This document shows positions 8,578 through 17,157 of a stretch of DNA of 29,203 bases, in pieces (position 1 is the stretch's first letter; each line of letters opens with the position of its first letter). The position numbers and the translations under genes are program-made. Source of the DNA: an uncultured Bacteroides sp. (lineage in GTDB: Bacteria > Bacteroidota > Bacteroidia > Bacteroidales > Bacteroidaceae); NCBI GenBank assembly GCA_905203765.1, contig CAJKXC010000030.1:1-29203 (forward strand), read 5' to 3'. The notes beneath the pieces are model-generated. The model was given only the letters and a program-made list of their open reading frames with translations, was not told where the DNA came from and searched no databases.

Positions 8578-8681
8578 TTGATAAGTTGACAAGGGAACAA
8601 GTTGACAAGGGAGAATGAGTTTATACCTGAAACCTCGTAAACTTGTTCCCTCGTTAACTTGTCAACTCGTCTCCTTGTTAA
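8578..8681. repeat. Two opposed arrays of degenerate 8-bp repeats in the asd leader
   Basis: On the plus strand 8578-8609 is four octads (TTGATAAG, TTGACAAG, GGAACAAG, TTGACAAG). The segment 8634-8681 is six octads of opposite sense (CTCGTAAA, CTTGTTCC, CTCGTTAA, CTTGTCAA, CTCGTCTC, CTTGTTAA). The arrays are complementary: 8584-8592 pairs with 8659-8667 and 8593-8603 pairs with 8640-8650 (11 bp), leaving an 8-nt bulge and a 36-nt loop. The structure lies inside the asd 5' untranslated region if the promoter at 8691-8698 is used. Confidence 0.8.
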
Positions 8682-8690
8682 CATTGGCTG

Positions 8691-8698
8691 CAAATTTA
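8691..8698 (-). promoter_or_regulatory. -7 box of asd
   Basis: On the minus strand the sequence is TAAATTTG, a perfect match to TAnnTTTG. No convincing -33 element is visible at the right distance. Use of this box would give asd a leader of about 140 nt containing the octad repeats. Confidence 0.5.
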
Positions 8699-8742
8699 TA
8701 ACAAAATGCTGTATCACACCGCATAAAGTGAAAAGTTTTTCG

Positions 8743-8750
8743 TTATTTTG
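8743..8750 (+). promoter_or_regulatory. Weak candidate -7 box for the antiporter operon
   Basis: TTATTTTG differs from TAnnTTTG at one position and lies 26 bp upstream of the antiporter start, the same distance seen for the kinase and VanZ genes here. No clear -33 element is visible. Confidence 0.3.
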
Positions 8751-8776
8751 CATTCAAAACCTATAACTCGCAGCCT

Positions 8777-10903
8777 ATGGATTGGTTTGACTTCAGTTTA
8801 AATCTCCCGATTACCGACCCTACATGGATATTTCTCCTTGTACTTCTTATTATATTGTTTGCTCCTATGTTGCTGAACAGGCTGCGTATTCCGCATATTA
8901 TCGGTATGATACTGGCAGGGCTTGTCATAGGGGAACATGGCTTCAATATCCTGGTGCGCGACAGTAGTTTTGAACTTTTCGGTAAAGTGGGATTGTATTA
9001 TATCATGTTCCTTGCCGGATTGGAAATGAATATGGGAGACTTCAAGCAGAACCGGGGTAAGGCGCTGGTGCTGGGCTTGTTGGCTTTTATTATCCCGATA
9101 GGGATAGGATTTGTTACAAATATGACGCTGCTGAAGTATAGCGTCATTACTTCCGTATTGTTGGCAAGTATGTACGCCTCGCACACGCTGGTTGCTTACC
9201 CCATTGTGATACGTTATGGTGTGTCCCGCCATCGCAGTGTGAGCATTGCGGTAGGGGGTACGGCAGTGACGGATACGCTTACCTTGTTGGTGCTGGCGGT
9301 AGTCGGCGGTATGTTCAAGGGAGAGTCCGGGGGCTTGTTCTGGGTGTGGCTGGTGGTTAAGGTCATCTTCCTGGGGGGATTGATTATCTACCTCTTTCCG
9401 CGCATCGGCCGCTGGTTCTTCAGGAGATATGATGACAATGTGATGCAGTTCATCTTTGTGCTTGCGATGGTGTTCCTGGGTGCGGGGTTGATGGAGTTTG
9501 TGGGGATGGAAGGCATCCTGGGCGCATTCCTTGCGGGCCTGGTGCTGAATCGTCTGATCCCTCATGTCTCCCCGTTGATGAATCATCTGGAGTTTGTGGG
9601 CAATGCGCTGTTTATTCCTTATTTCCTGATAGGTGTGGGAATGCTGATCGATGTGCACGTGATCTTCGGGCATGGCGATGCCCTGACGGTAGCTGCTGTG
9701 ATGATAGTGGTAGCCTTGGCAGGCAAGTGGATTGCTTGCTGGCTGACGCAGAAAATATATAAGATGGGAGCCATCGAGCGCGATTTGATGTACGGGTTGA
9801 GCAATGCCCAGGCTGCGGCAACGCTGGCGGCTGTGCTGGTGGGTTATAACATTATCCTGCCCAATGGTGAACGCCTGCTGAACGATGATGTGCTGAACGG
9901 TACCGTGTTGCTGATTCTTGTAACTTGTGTCGTAAGTTCGTTCATCACGGAACGGGCGGCACGGAAGGTTGCTATGGACGAAGCCCATCTGGAAGAGAAC
10001 CGTTCGGTAGAGGAAGAGAAAATATTGATACCTATTGCCAATCCCGATACGATTGAAGACTTGATTAACCTCTCTTTGGTGATACGCGACTCGAAGCAGA
10101 AGGACAATCTGCTGGCTCTGAATGTGATCAATGATGACAGTAGTTCGGAAAGTGCGGAACTTCGTGGAAAGCGTTACCTGGAGAAGGCCGCCATGATAAC
10201 GGCATCGGTAGATGTACCGTTGAAGCAGATTACCCGCTATGATATGAATATCGCTGCCGGCATCATTCATACCGCCAAAGAGTACGATGCGACCGATGTC
10301 ATTATAGGTCTGCACCGCAAAACCAATATTGTAGACACCTTCTTCGGTATGCTTACGGAGAACCTTCTGAAAGGTCTGCACCGGGAAGTCATGGTGTCCA
10401 AGTTCCTGATACCTATCAATACCATCAGGCGGGTAATCGTAGCCGTGCCGCCAAAGGCTGAATATGAGGCCGGGTTCCAGAAATGGGTGGATCACTTCTG
10501 CCGTTTGGGTGGGACGTTGGGCTGCCGCGTACATTTCTTTGCAAACGAAGAAACCACCGCCCATCTGCAAGGCCTGGTGAAGAAGAAACATGGGCAGACC
10601 TTGACGGAGTTCTCCCGCCTGGATGATTGGGGCGACTTGCTGCTGCTGACCGGGCAAGTGAACTTTGACCATCTGCTGGTGATTATCAGTGCCCGCCGGG
10701 GTTCTATCTCTTACGACAGTTCCTTTGAGAAGCTGCCGGCACAGATCAGTAAATATTTTGCAAACAACAGTCTGATCGTGCTGTATCCCGACCAGTTGGG
10801 CGAGCCCCAAGATGCGGTGTCTTTCTCCAATCCGCGTGGTAACAATGAATCGCAGCACTATGAGAAGGTGGGCAAGTGGTTTTATAAGTGGTTTAAGAAG
10901 TAA
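8777..10903 (+). CDS. CPA2-family cation/proton antiporter with universal-stress-like C-terminal domain
   Basis: The 708-residue inner-membrane protein has a Kef/NapA-like antiporter domain of about 12 membrane segments (residues 15-400), with the conserved GLEMN helix region and the GGTAVTDTLTLLVLAVV segment that holds the ion-binding aspartate. It is expected to exchange Na+ or K+ for protons. Instead of the RCK/TrkA-N regulatory domain of Kef proteins, residues about 415-700 look like one or two universal-stress-protein (UspA) domains. The nucleotide loop is degenerate: the family pattern G-2x-G-9x-G-S/T aligns to G511, R514, G524, M525, so ATP binding by the standard mode is doubtful. Its TAA shares one base with the tcdA ATG (TAATG), so the two are translationally coupled. 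The ion is not determinable from sequence. Confidence 0.9.
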   Translation: MDWFDFSLNLPITDPTWIFLLVLLIILFAPMLLNRLRIPHIIGMILAGLVIGEHGFNILVRDSSFELFGKVGLYYIMFLAGLEMNMGDFKQNRGKALVLGLLAFIIPIGIGFVTNMTLLKYSVITSVLLASMYASHTLVAYPIVIRYGVSRHRSVSIAVGGTAVTDTLTLLVLAVVGGMFKGESGGLFWVWLVVKVIFLGGLIIYLFPRIGRWFFRRYDDNVMQFIFVLAMVFLGAGLMEFVGMEGILGAFLAGLVLNRLIPHVSPLMNHLEFVGNALFIPYFLIGVGMLIDVHVIFGHGDALTVAAVMIVVALAGKWIACWLTQKIYKMGAIERDLMYGLSNAQAAATLAAVLVGYNIILPNGERLLNDDVLNGTVLLILVTCVVSSFITERAARKVAMDEAHLEENRSVEEEKILIPIANPDTIEDLINLSLVIRDSKQKDNLLALNVINDDSSSESAELRGKRYLEKAAMITASVDVPLKQITRYDMNIAAGIIHTAKEYDATDVIIGLHRKTNIVDTFFGMLTENLLKGLHREVMVSKFLIPINTIRRVIVAVPPKAEYEAGFQKWVDHFCRLGGTLGCRVHFFANEETTAHLQGLVKKKHGQTLTEFSRLDDWGDLLLLTGQVNFDHLLVIISARRGSISYDSSFEKLPAQISKYFANNSLIVLYPDQLGEPQDAVSFSNPRGNNESQHYEKVGKWFYKWFKK

Positions 10904-11613
10904 TGGAAGAGTGGAAACAAAGAACGCAGCTTCTGCTGGGTGATGAAAAGATGGGGCGATTGCAGCGGGCACACGTGCTGGTAGTCGGCCTGGGTGGTGT
11001 AGGGGCTTATGCTGCCGAAATGATATGCCGTGCCGGAGTGGGGCGGATGACCATTGTAGATGCGGACACGGTGCAACCTACCAACATAAACCGCCAACTG
11101 CCGGCACTGCATACTACCATCGGGCGGCAGAAGGCAGAGGTACTGGAAGCACGTTTCAAGGATATTAACCCGGAGCTGGAGTTGAGGGTGCTGCCTGTCT
11201 ATCTGAAAGATGAGAATATCCCGGAGTTGCTCGATGCTGCTACCTATGACTTTGTGGTGGATGCCATTGATACGCTTGCACCGAAGTGCCACTTGATAGC
11301 GGAAGCGATGAAGCGGCATATCAAGATTGTGTCCAGTATGGGGGCGGGAGCTAAAAGCGATATTACGCAAGTGCGCTTTGCCGATATATGGGACACTTAC
11401 CATTGCGGGCTGAGTAAGGCCGTGCGTAAGCGCCTTCAGAAGATGGGCATCAAACGGAAACTGCCGGTAGTCTTCAGTACGGAACAAGCCGACCCGAAGG
11501 CGGTGTTGCTGACGGAAGATGAGATGAACAAGAAGTCGACGTGCGGAACGGTCAGTTATATGCCGGCGGTATTTGGGTGCTATCTGGCGGAGTACGTGAT
11601 AAAGAGGTTATAA
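10903..11613 (+). CDS. tcdA: tRNA threonylcarbamoyladenosine dehydratase (ThiF/MoeB superfamily)
   Basis: The 236-residue E1-like enzyme is expected to convert t6A at tRNA position 37 to the cyclic form ct6A with ATP. The Rossmann loop GLGGVG is at residues 29-34, with D53 and the NINRQ adenylation motif at 61-65. The later CGLSKAVRKRL segment and the C-terminal STCGTVSYMPAVFG stretch match TcdA (CsdL/YgdL) rather than MoeB or ThiF, which have zinc-binding CxxC pairs that are absent here. It overlaps the antiporter stop by one base and precedes lolD by 9 bp, so all three are probably one operon. The functional link between them is not obvious. Confidence 0.9.
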   Translation: MEEWKQRTQLLLGDEKMGRLQRAHVLVVGLGGVGAYAAEMICRAGVGRMTIVDADTVQPTNINRQLPALHTTIGRQKAEVLEARFKDINPELELRVLPVYLKDENIPELLDAATYDFVVDAIDTLAPKCHLIAEAMKRHIKIVSSMGAGAKSDITQVRFADIWDTYHCGLSKAVRKRLQKMGIKRKLPVVFSTEQADPKAVLLTEDEMNKKSTCGTVSYMPAVFGCYLAEYVIKRL

Positions 11614-11622
11614 AAGATAAGT

Positions 11623-12285
11623 ATGATACGGTTAGAAAATATAACGAAGAGTTTCGGCAGCCTGCAAGTGTTGCGGGGCATTGAACTGGAGATAGAGAAC
11701 GGTGAGATTGTCAGTATTGTAGGTCCCAGTGGTGCCGGTAAGACGACGTTGTTGCAGATTATGGGTACGCTGGATATGCCGGACAGCGGTTCGGTGACGA
11801 TTGACGGTACGCAGGTCAACCGCATGAAGGAAAAAGAACTGTCGGCATTCCGCAACCGGCATATCGGCTTTGTGTTTCAGTTTCACCAGCTTTTGCCGGA
11901 GTTCACTGCCTTGGAGAATGTGATGATACCCGCTTTCATTGCCGGAAAAGGACAGCAGGAAGCCCAGGCAGCCGCTACGGAGATTCTCGAATTCATGGGG
12001 CTTGCCGAACGCGCTTCCCATAAGCCGAACGAGTTGTCCGGCGGAGAGAAACAGCGGGTGGCAGTAGCCCGCGCACTTATCAACCATCCGGCAGTAGTGT
12101 TGGCGGACGAGCCTTCGGGCAGCCTGGATACACACAACAAAGAAGAACTGCACCAGCTCTTCTTTGATTTACGCAACCGCTTCGGGCAAACCTTTGTCAT
12201 CGTTACCCACGATGAAGGGCTCGCCCGGATTACCGACCGCACCATACATATGATTGACGGAGAAATAGACAAGACGGTTCAGTAG
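11623..12285 (+). CDS. lolD: ABC transporter ATP-binding protein, LolD/MacB type
   Basis: The 220-residue ATPase has Walker A GPSGAGKTT at residues 34-42, a Q-loop (FVFQFHQLLPEFTALENV), signature LSGGEKQR from residue 138, Walker B VLADEPSG with D162/E163, and switch histidine H196. The Q-loop context and short length match LolD, the energising subunit that releases lipoproteins from the inner membrane. MacB- or FtsE-like roles cannot be excluded, because no permease gene (lolC/E) is adjacent. It ends the operon that begins with the antiporter and is followed by a hairpin terminator shared with the convergent neighbour. Confidence 0.85.
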   Translation: MIRLENITKSFGSLQVLRGIELEIENGEIVSIVGPSGAGKTTLLQIMGTLDMPDSGSVTIDGTQVNRMKEKELSAFRNRHIGFVFQFHQLLPEFTALENVMIPAFIAGKGQQEAQAAATEILEFMGLAERASHKPNELSGGEKQRVAVARALINHPAVVLADEPSGSLDTHNKEELHQLFFDLRNRFGQTFVIVTHDEGLARITDRTIHMIDGEIDKTVQ

Positions 12286-12288
12286 GCC

Positions 12289-12316
12289 GGGCTTTTGCTG
12301 AATTGGCAAAAGAGCC
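12289..12316. terminator. Hairpin between convergent lolD and the barrel protein gene
   Basis: GGCTTTTGC at 12290-12298 pairs with GCAAAAGaGCC at 12306-12316 (one bulged A) around a 7-nt loop. Downstream on the plus strand is TTGCCTTTATTTT. The structure starts four bases after the lolD stop codon. Confidence 0.6.
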
Positions 12317-12322
12317 TTGCCT

Positions 12323-14647
12323 TTATTTTCCTGTACTCATGACTCCTGAGTCATCATCGCTGTTGCTGACTTTTCGTTGTGCCGTCTTAAAGGTGCGGCC
12401 GAACGAGAAGCTATAGGAGAAGTTGATTAGGAACATACGGGAACTCTCTTTGATATAATTCTTTGTTTTGTAAGAGGCAAACCGGTTCCAATTCTCGCTT
12501 TGTACCTTGTAGTTGTCGGTGAAAGGATTGAATGCACCGATTCCCACCCGCAGGTCTTTGTGCCTGTAATATACGCCTAATATCTGGATGTTTTCTCCCC
12601 CTGACAGCGTTTCGCCCCAGAAGTTGTTCCAGTTGGTATTTATCTGCCAGAACAAGGAATATTGTTTATAGCTTACTGAAGCTTCCGCTTCACAGAACCA
12701 GTTGGTATAGGTGTGCGAATATTGGTTGCCGTGGCTCATGTAGTGGTTGACGCCCCCTGTAAACGAGAGTTGCAGGATGTCACGGATCGGACCTACACGG
12801 AGCATGGCACGTCCGGAAATCTTTTGCCAGTCTTTCTGATTATCCCAGGTTTGCACAATTTTATTCCCTTCCTGAATCTTTTCATCCATGATGGCATCGG
12901 GGCGATAGTCGTATGCACCCCATAGGTTGGTGTAGAAGATTCCTTTTTTCCATTCGTACGTCAGTTCCGTATTATAACACATATATGATTTCAAGTTCGG
13001 GTTGCCACGGCGGATTTGGAATGAATCTACCGTTTGTTCTACAGCACTGAGGTCGCCCAATGAAGGGGATGCATTGTAGATGTTCGCCTTCCAACGTAGA
13101 TAAGAGTTGTCGGAGAAGGCATAGTGCAACACGATGCTCGGATTGAAACTGTAATTCTTGGTAGGCTGGTCGTCGCCGTTCTGGTTGTAGTAGAAACGGG
13201 TGGCGGCAATTCCCAGCCGATAGTTCAACTTGTTTATCTTTCCGCGATACTCGCCGAACAGGTATGTGTTGCCCTGATGCATATTAGTCTCGTAGTAATG
13301 GCCATTCTTATATTCATTGTTGGCATAAGATTGAGTATGATTCAAGCCGAAACTCAGCGCGTTGCCTTTCGAGAATTGTTTCTCGTAGATGGCTTCGGCA
13401 ATCAGGGAGTATTTATTTCCCAGGACATTATTGTCGATGTCGGTCAACATCTCTTCCGGGATGCTCTCTTGGTAGAACCGATGTGACTTATCCCGGTTAT
13501 AAGTGCCTACGACATTGAATACCAAGGTTTGCTTGTTTTTCAGATTTTGCTGGTAGTACAGGTCCAATGAAGGACGTGCCCAGCTTTGTTTGGTACGGTC
13601 CACCATATTCACTACATCTGTTTCGTCGTTGGCATTATAGAGCGTTCCTTTATAGTCCCAGTGGGGCTGATTGTTTCCTCGCAGACGGAATGCGGCGCTG
13701 AAAAAGGAGTTTTCTGAGGCTTGCAGACTGTAGTTTACGTTCAGGCTATGCATGATCATGGTTGCTTTGCTGGGCTCACCCCGTTCCAGGCGGCGCAAAG
13801 TGGTGCCGTCTGCCAGGTGGAACTCTTCTTCATTGTCACGATATAGGCCGTCAAAGTCTCGCGGACCCATGTAGTAAGAGAAGCCTAACTCGGACTTTTT
13901 GTGGTTTACTTTGCCGTACAGGTTGTAGTTGCCCCATCTGGCATTAACGCTTTGGGAGAGGTCGGCACCGAAGTTTCCCCCTGTATCGGGGCGGCGTACG
14001 ATGTAATCTATCACTACCTCGGCATTGCCGTAGCGCAGACCGGGGTTGTCATGATACTCTATGCGGATAATGTCTGCCGGGCGAATAGATTTGATTTCGT
14101 CTATTTCGGCTTTTACGCCGTTGATGCGCAGTTGCAGTTCACCACCGCCGGACAGGCCTATTTCATTGTTCATGGGGTTTACCAGGATGCGGGGCAGCAT
14201 CAGCTCTTGTAGCAGGTTCACTCCGTTGGTAGAAGTTTTCATCTGCCTTTCGGATGGAAAGACTAACTTCCGGTCGGCGCGGCTGATTTGTCTGGAACCG
14301 GTAATGGTCACTCCTTCCAGGGTGATGGCGGCGCTATCCATTACTATCTGTCCGAGGTCTGTACTGCGCTTAACTCCGTTGAGGGTGATGTACTGGGTAT
14401 TGTAGCCGATGCTGGAAAGTACCAGCCGGTAATCTCCTGCATCTGTATTCTTGAAAGTAAACTGCCCTTGCGGATTGGTGGTTACCCCGTTCACAAATGT
14501 GGAGTCGAGGGTTTGCAATACAATATTGGTGTACTCGATGGCATTGTTCGCAGCGTCGCAAACACTTCCTTTAATCTCTATTTTCTGGGCAAGAACGCCC
14601 TGTACCACGCTGCCCAGCAGTATGGCTACTATTATTAATTTCCTCAT
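12323..14647 (-). CDS. Outer-membrane beta-barrel protein, TonB-dependent-receptor-like, with carboxypeptidase-regulatory domain
   Basis: The start at 14647 was chosen because it gives a canonical signal peptide (RKLIIVAILLGSVVQGVLAQ minus its Met, ending at Ala-Gln). The longer frame from 14695 would add 16 charged residues in front. The 774-residue product has a CarboxypepD_reg-like beta-sandwich (about residues 22-100), then a plug-like region (ITGSRQISRADRKLVFPSE, later LRINGVKAEIDEIKSI), then a long beta-barrel of the OMP_b-brl_3 kind found in Bacteroidota. It ends with a polar tail of about 24 residues after the last strand. There is no SusD partner, so it is probably not a glycan importer of the SusCD type. 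Substrate is unknown. Confidence 0.88.
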   Translation of the reverse strand: MRKLIIVAILLGSVVQGVLAQKIEIKGSVCDAANNAIEYTNIVLQTLDSTFVNGVTTNPQGQFTFKNTDAGDYRLVLSSIGYNTQYITLNGVKRSTDLGQIVMDSAAITLEGVTITGSRQISRADRKLVFPSERQMKTSTNGVNLLQELMLPRILVNPMNNEIGLSGGGELQLRINGVKAEIDEIKSIRPADIIRIEYHDNPGLRYGNAEVVIDYIVRRPDTGGNFGADLSQSVNARWGNYNLYGKVNHKKSELGFSYYMGPRDFDGLYRDNEEEFHLADGTTLRRLERGEPSKATMIMHSLNVNYSLQASENSFFSAAFRLRGNNQPHWDYKGTLYNANDETDVVNMVDRTKQSWARPSLDLYYQQNLKNKQTLVFNVVGTYNRDKSHRFYQESIPEEMLTDIDNNVLGNKYSLIAEAIYEKQFSKGNALSFGLNHTQSYANNEYKNGHYYETNMHQGNTYLFGEYRGKINKLNYRLGIAATRFYYNQNGDDQPTKNYSFNPSIVLHYAFSDNSYLRWKANIYNASPSLGDLSAVEQTVDSFQIRRGNPNLKSYMCYNTELTYEWKKGIFYTNLWGAYDYRPDAIMDEKIQEGNKIVQTWDNQKDWQKISGRAMLRVGPIRDILQLSFTGGVNHYMSHGNQYSHTYTNWFCEAEASVSYKQYSLFWQINTNWNNFWGETLSGGENIQILGVYYRHKDLRVGIGAFNPFTDNYKVQSENWNRFASYKTKNYIKESSRMFLINFSYSFSFGRTFKTAQRKVSNSDDDSGVMSTGK

Positions 14648-14748
14648 GTCTATACGATTGTTTCCCTTTGTTGCAGTTGGCCTTTCTGCTTTCAAGGTGG
14701 TTTCTGTTTGTTAGACGAAGTCGTTAAGGGAAAAGTTGCATCTGAAAT

Positions 14749-14779
14749 GAAAAATAGTTATTGTTTCTTGCTATTCAAA
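14749..14779 (-). promoter_or_regulatory. Promoter of the stand-alone barrel protein gene
   Basis: On the minus strand a -33 TTTG at 14779-14776 and a -7 box TATTTTTC at 14756-14749 are separated by 19 bp, the expected spacing. The last base of the -7 box deviates from the consensus. The -33 element overlaps the 3' end of the upstream helix-hairpin-helix gene. Confidence 0.5.
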
Positions 14780-15715
14780 GCAAACATAGTGGCTGATTCG
14801 CTCTAAATCAGTGGCGGAGAACTCTTCGTAGAGTGCAAAAGGTTTCAGGTTGCGGAGTGTCCCTTTCTTCTTCCGGTATTCTACAAACGCCTTTGCCTGG
14901 TAGAAGTTGATGTAGGGATGGTTGCGAAGCTTCTCTATTCCGGCACGGTTGAGGTTGAGGGGGTGGATGTCTCTGCTGTCGATGTGGAGCCAGGCTTGCA
15001 ACGGATGGTAATCCACGTGAATGTCTTGTAATTGCTCGATGCTGTAGAAACCGCCTAACCGTTGACGATAGCCGGCTATCAGACGGGCAATGCCGCTGCC
15101 GATGCCCGGAATCTTCTTTAACTCGGTGGTGTCGGCGCGGTTCAGATCGACGACGGTGCCTTCGGGATATTTGTAAAGCGCAGCTTGGGGGCTTGCAATA
15201 CTGTCACTTGTTGCCGATGGGGTATAGAGCCGGGCTATCTGCCTTGCCGTGTCCTCAGGAGCGATGTATATATAAGGTAATAATGCTTGATATTGTTCTG
15301 CCGTCAGCCCGTATACCTTCTTGAAGTCTTCCGCTTTGCGGAACTTCCCGCCTTTGGCACGGTAGTGCAAGATATTCCGTGCCATCCATCCCGGCAAACC
15401 TAAGGAGCGAAAGGTGATGGAATCTGCCGTATTGGGGTTGAAGGATACCCGTTCAATGGCAGTTTGTGGCTCATGGGGATAGCGGTAGTATGGCTTTTCT
15501 GTATTCTTTTCTTCCTCTTGTATGGTGGCGATAAAGGCTTCATACTCGGCTTCGGCAAGGGCTTGTTGCCGTATCTCTTCATCGGAAAGCGGTTGCTCTC
15601 TGTGCGAATAAGAATACCCGATGAGAAAGACGAGGATAATGCCTGCTATCAGCACCAGTATGCCACGTCTTTCTCCTCGGGAGAAGTAAAAGAATTCTTT
15701 GAAGGGGTGTTGCAT
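14771..15715 (-). CDS. Membrane-anchored helix-hairpin-helix (ComEA-like) protein
   Basis: This 314-residue protein has one N-terminal membrane segment (about residues 19-36, RRGILVLIAGIILVFLIGY). A charged linker and three helix-hairpin-helix units follow: one around SLGLPGWMARNILHYRAK, a canonical one around VDLNRADTTELKKIPGIG, and a C-terminal one around LNLNRAGIEKLRNHPYI. Such units bind the DNA backbone, and ComEA-type proteins act in DNA uptake, but no other competence gene is adjacent. With one anchor and no cleavage site, the domain should face the periplasm. It starts 6 bp after the transporter gene stop, so the two are co-transcribed. The DNA-uptake role is inference from family only. 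Confidence 0.82.
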   Translation of the reverse strand: MQHPFKEFFYFSRGERRGILVLIAGIILVFLIGYSYSHREQPLSDEEIRQQALAEAEYEAFIATIQEEEKNTEKPYYRYPHEPQTAIERVSFNPNTADSITFRSLGLPGWMARNILHYRAKGGKFRKAEDFKKVYGLTAEQYQALLPYIYIAPEDTARQIARLYTPSATSDSIASPQAALYKYPEGTVVDLNRADTTELKKIPGIGSGIARLIAGYRQRLGGFYSIEQLQDIHVDYHPLQAWLHIDSRDIHPLNLNRAGIEKLRNHPYINFYQAKAFVEYRKKKGTLRNLKPFALYEEFSATDLERISHYVCFE

Positions 15716-15721
15716 TTCTGT

Positions 15722-17089
15722 TTACTTTAGCAAACCCAGTTCATTGATAAATATACAGGCAATGCCTATCGGGGCAATGAATTTAAGAATGAATATCAAT
15801 AGTTTATAGACAGATACCTTCAGCGTGCCGTTGTTGCTGATTTCTTCCCAGACAATCTTCTTGTCCAGATACCAACCGATGAAGATGGAGATGAAGAAAC
15901 CACCCAGCGGCAACATAATCTTGGCAGTGACGAAGTCGAACAGGTCGAACAGGTTCAGCCCGAATATCGTGTAGTTCTTGCCCACACCGAGGGAGAGCGA
16001 ACAGAGTACTCCGAGAATCATGCAACCGCTGGTTACAAAGCGGGCAGCCTTGCCGCGCGAGAACTTGAACTCCTCATGCAGATAGGCTGTGGCAACTTCG
16101 TGCAGGGAAATGGTGGAAGTTAGCGCAGCCAGTGCCAGCAGGATATAGAACATCAATGAAAGTACGATAGCGAGCCAGGGAATATTGCCGAATGCTTGCT
16201 GGAAGACGTTGGGCAGTGTAATAAACAGCAGGCTCGGACCCGCATCCGGCTGTATGCCTACCGAGAATGCCGCCGGGAAGATGATGAAGCCCGCCAGGAT
16301 GGCAACCATCGTATCGATGGCGGCTACATTGAGGGCTGTCTTGGGCAGGTTGGTGTCGCTCCTGAAGTAAGAGGCATACGTGCAGAGACACCCCATGCCG
16401 AGGCTCAGGGAGAAAAATGCTTGTCCCATAGCTCCCAGGAATACATTGCCGTCCACTTTGCTGAAGTCTGGCTTCAGCAGGAACTCGATGCCGGCGCCTG
16501 CACCGGGCAGTGAGACGGAGCAGATGGCAAGGACAACCAACAGGATAAAAAGGATAGGCATCATAATCTTAGCGGACTTTTCAATGCCTTTCTCCACTCC
16601 TTTGACAATGATAAAGTGAGTAACCAGCAGGAACAGTATCAACCAGATGACAGGGCGCCACGGATTGCTGACGAAGCTGTTGAAGGTGGCAATAAAGTCG
16701 GCTGCCGACTTTCCGGCAAAGCTGTTGGTAGCAGCTTCGCCGATGAACTCAAGTGTCCAGCCGGCTACTACCGAATAATATCCCAGAATCAGGAAACCTG
16801 CCAATACGCCCATGCGTCCTACCCAGCGCCATTGCGTACCGGGCGCCAGCTTCTGATAAGCGCCTGCCGTGTTGGCGCGCGAACGCCTGCCGATCATAAA
16901 TTCGGCTATCATGATAGGTATTCCCAAGACGAGTACGCAAGCCAGATATATAAGGATAAATGCGGCGCCACCGTGATTCCCGGTCTCATAAGGGAATCGC
17001 CAGATATTGCCTAATCCAACCGCCGAGCCTGCCGAAGCAAGTATGACACCTAATTTGCTCCCAAAGTTAGCTCTGTCATTTCTTGTCAT
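15722..17089 (-). CDS. Sodium-dependent transporter, neurotransmitter:sodium symporter (NSS/SNF) family
   Basis: The 455-residue inner-membrane protein carries the family hallmark GSAVGLGNIWRFPY at residues 21-34 (first helix, which holds the sodium and substrate sites). About 11-12 membrane segments follow. Bacterial members such as LeuT, MhsT and TnaT import amino acids together with Na+, so an amino-acid substrate is likely but not specified by sequence. It is the first gene of a two-gene minus-strand transcript with the helix-hairpin-helix protein. Its promoter at 17138-17145 lies back to back with that of the VanZ-like gene. Confidence 0.93.
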   Translation of the reverse strand: MTRNDRANFGSKLGVILASAGSAVGLGNIWRFPYETGNHGGAAFILIYLACVLVLGIPIMIAEFMIGRRSRANTAGAYQKLAPGTQWRWVGRMGVLAGFLILGYYSVVAGWTLEFIGEAATNSFAGKSAADFIATFNSFVSNPWRPVIWLILFLLVTHFIIVKGVEKGIEKSAKIMMPILFILLVVLAICSVSLPGAGAGIEFLLKPDFSKVDGNVFLGAMGQAFFSLSLGMGCLCTYASYFRSDTNLPKTALNVAAIDTMVAILAGFIIFPAAFSVGIQPDAGPSLLFITLPNVFQQAFGNIPWLAIVLSLMFYILLALAALTSTISLHEVATAYLHEEFKFSRGKAARFVTSGCMILGVLCSLSLGVGKNYTIFGLNLFDLFDFVTAKIMLPLGGFFISIFIGWYLDKKIVWEEISNNGTLKVSVYKLLIFILKFIAPIGIACIFINELGLLK

Positions 17090-17137
17090 AAATCGTAGAT
17101 TTTTCTTTCAATTAGTTATTAATAACTACCAAACGTG

Positions 17138-17145
17138 CAAATATA
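17138..17145 (-). promoter_or_regulatory. -7 box of the sodium symporter gene
   Basis: On the minus strand the sequence is TATATTTG, a perfect TAnnTTTG. Its expected -33 position (about 17164-17168) falls on the -7 box of the divergent VanZ-like gene, so the two promoters overlap. Confidence 0.6.
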
Positions 17146-17157
17146 GAAAATGTTCTG

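Noticed and set aside
8547..8690. Lysine riboswitch in front of asd
   Set aside because: The leader consists of simple octad repeats and shows none of the multi-helix junction expected of a lysine riboswitch.
8798..10972. 724-codon open frame on the minus strand opposite the antiporter gene
   Set aside because: It mirrors the antiporter coding sequence, its translation is rich in His, Gln and Arg with no domain pattern, and the plus frame is a clear CPA2 protein.
11623..12285. Calling this ATPase an antibiotic efflux subunit (MacB)
   Set aside because: There is no permease domain or adjacent permease and membrane-fusion genes; length and Q-loop fit LolD better.
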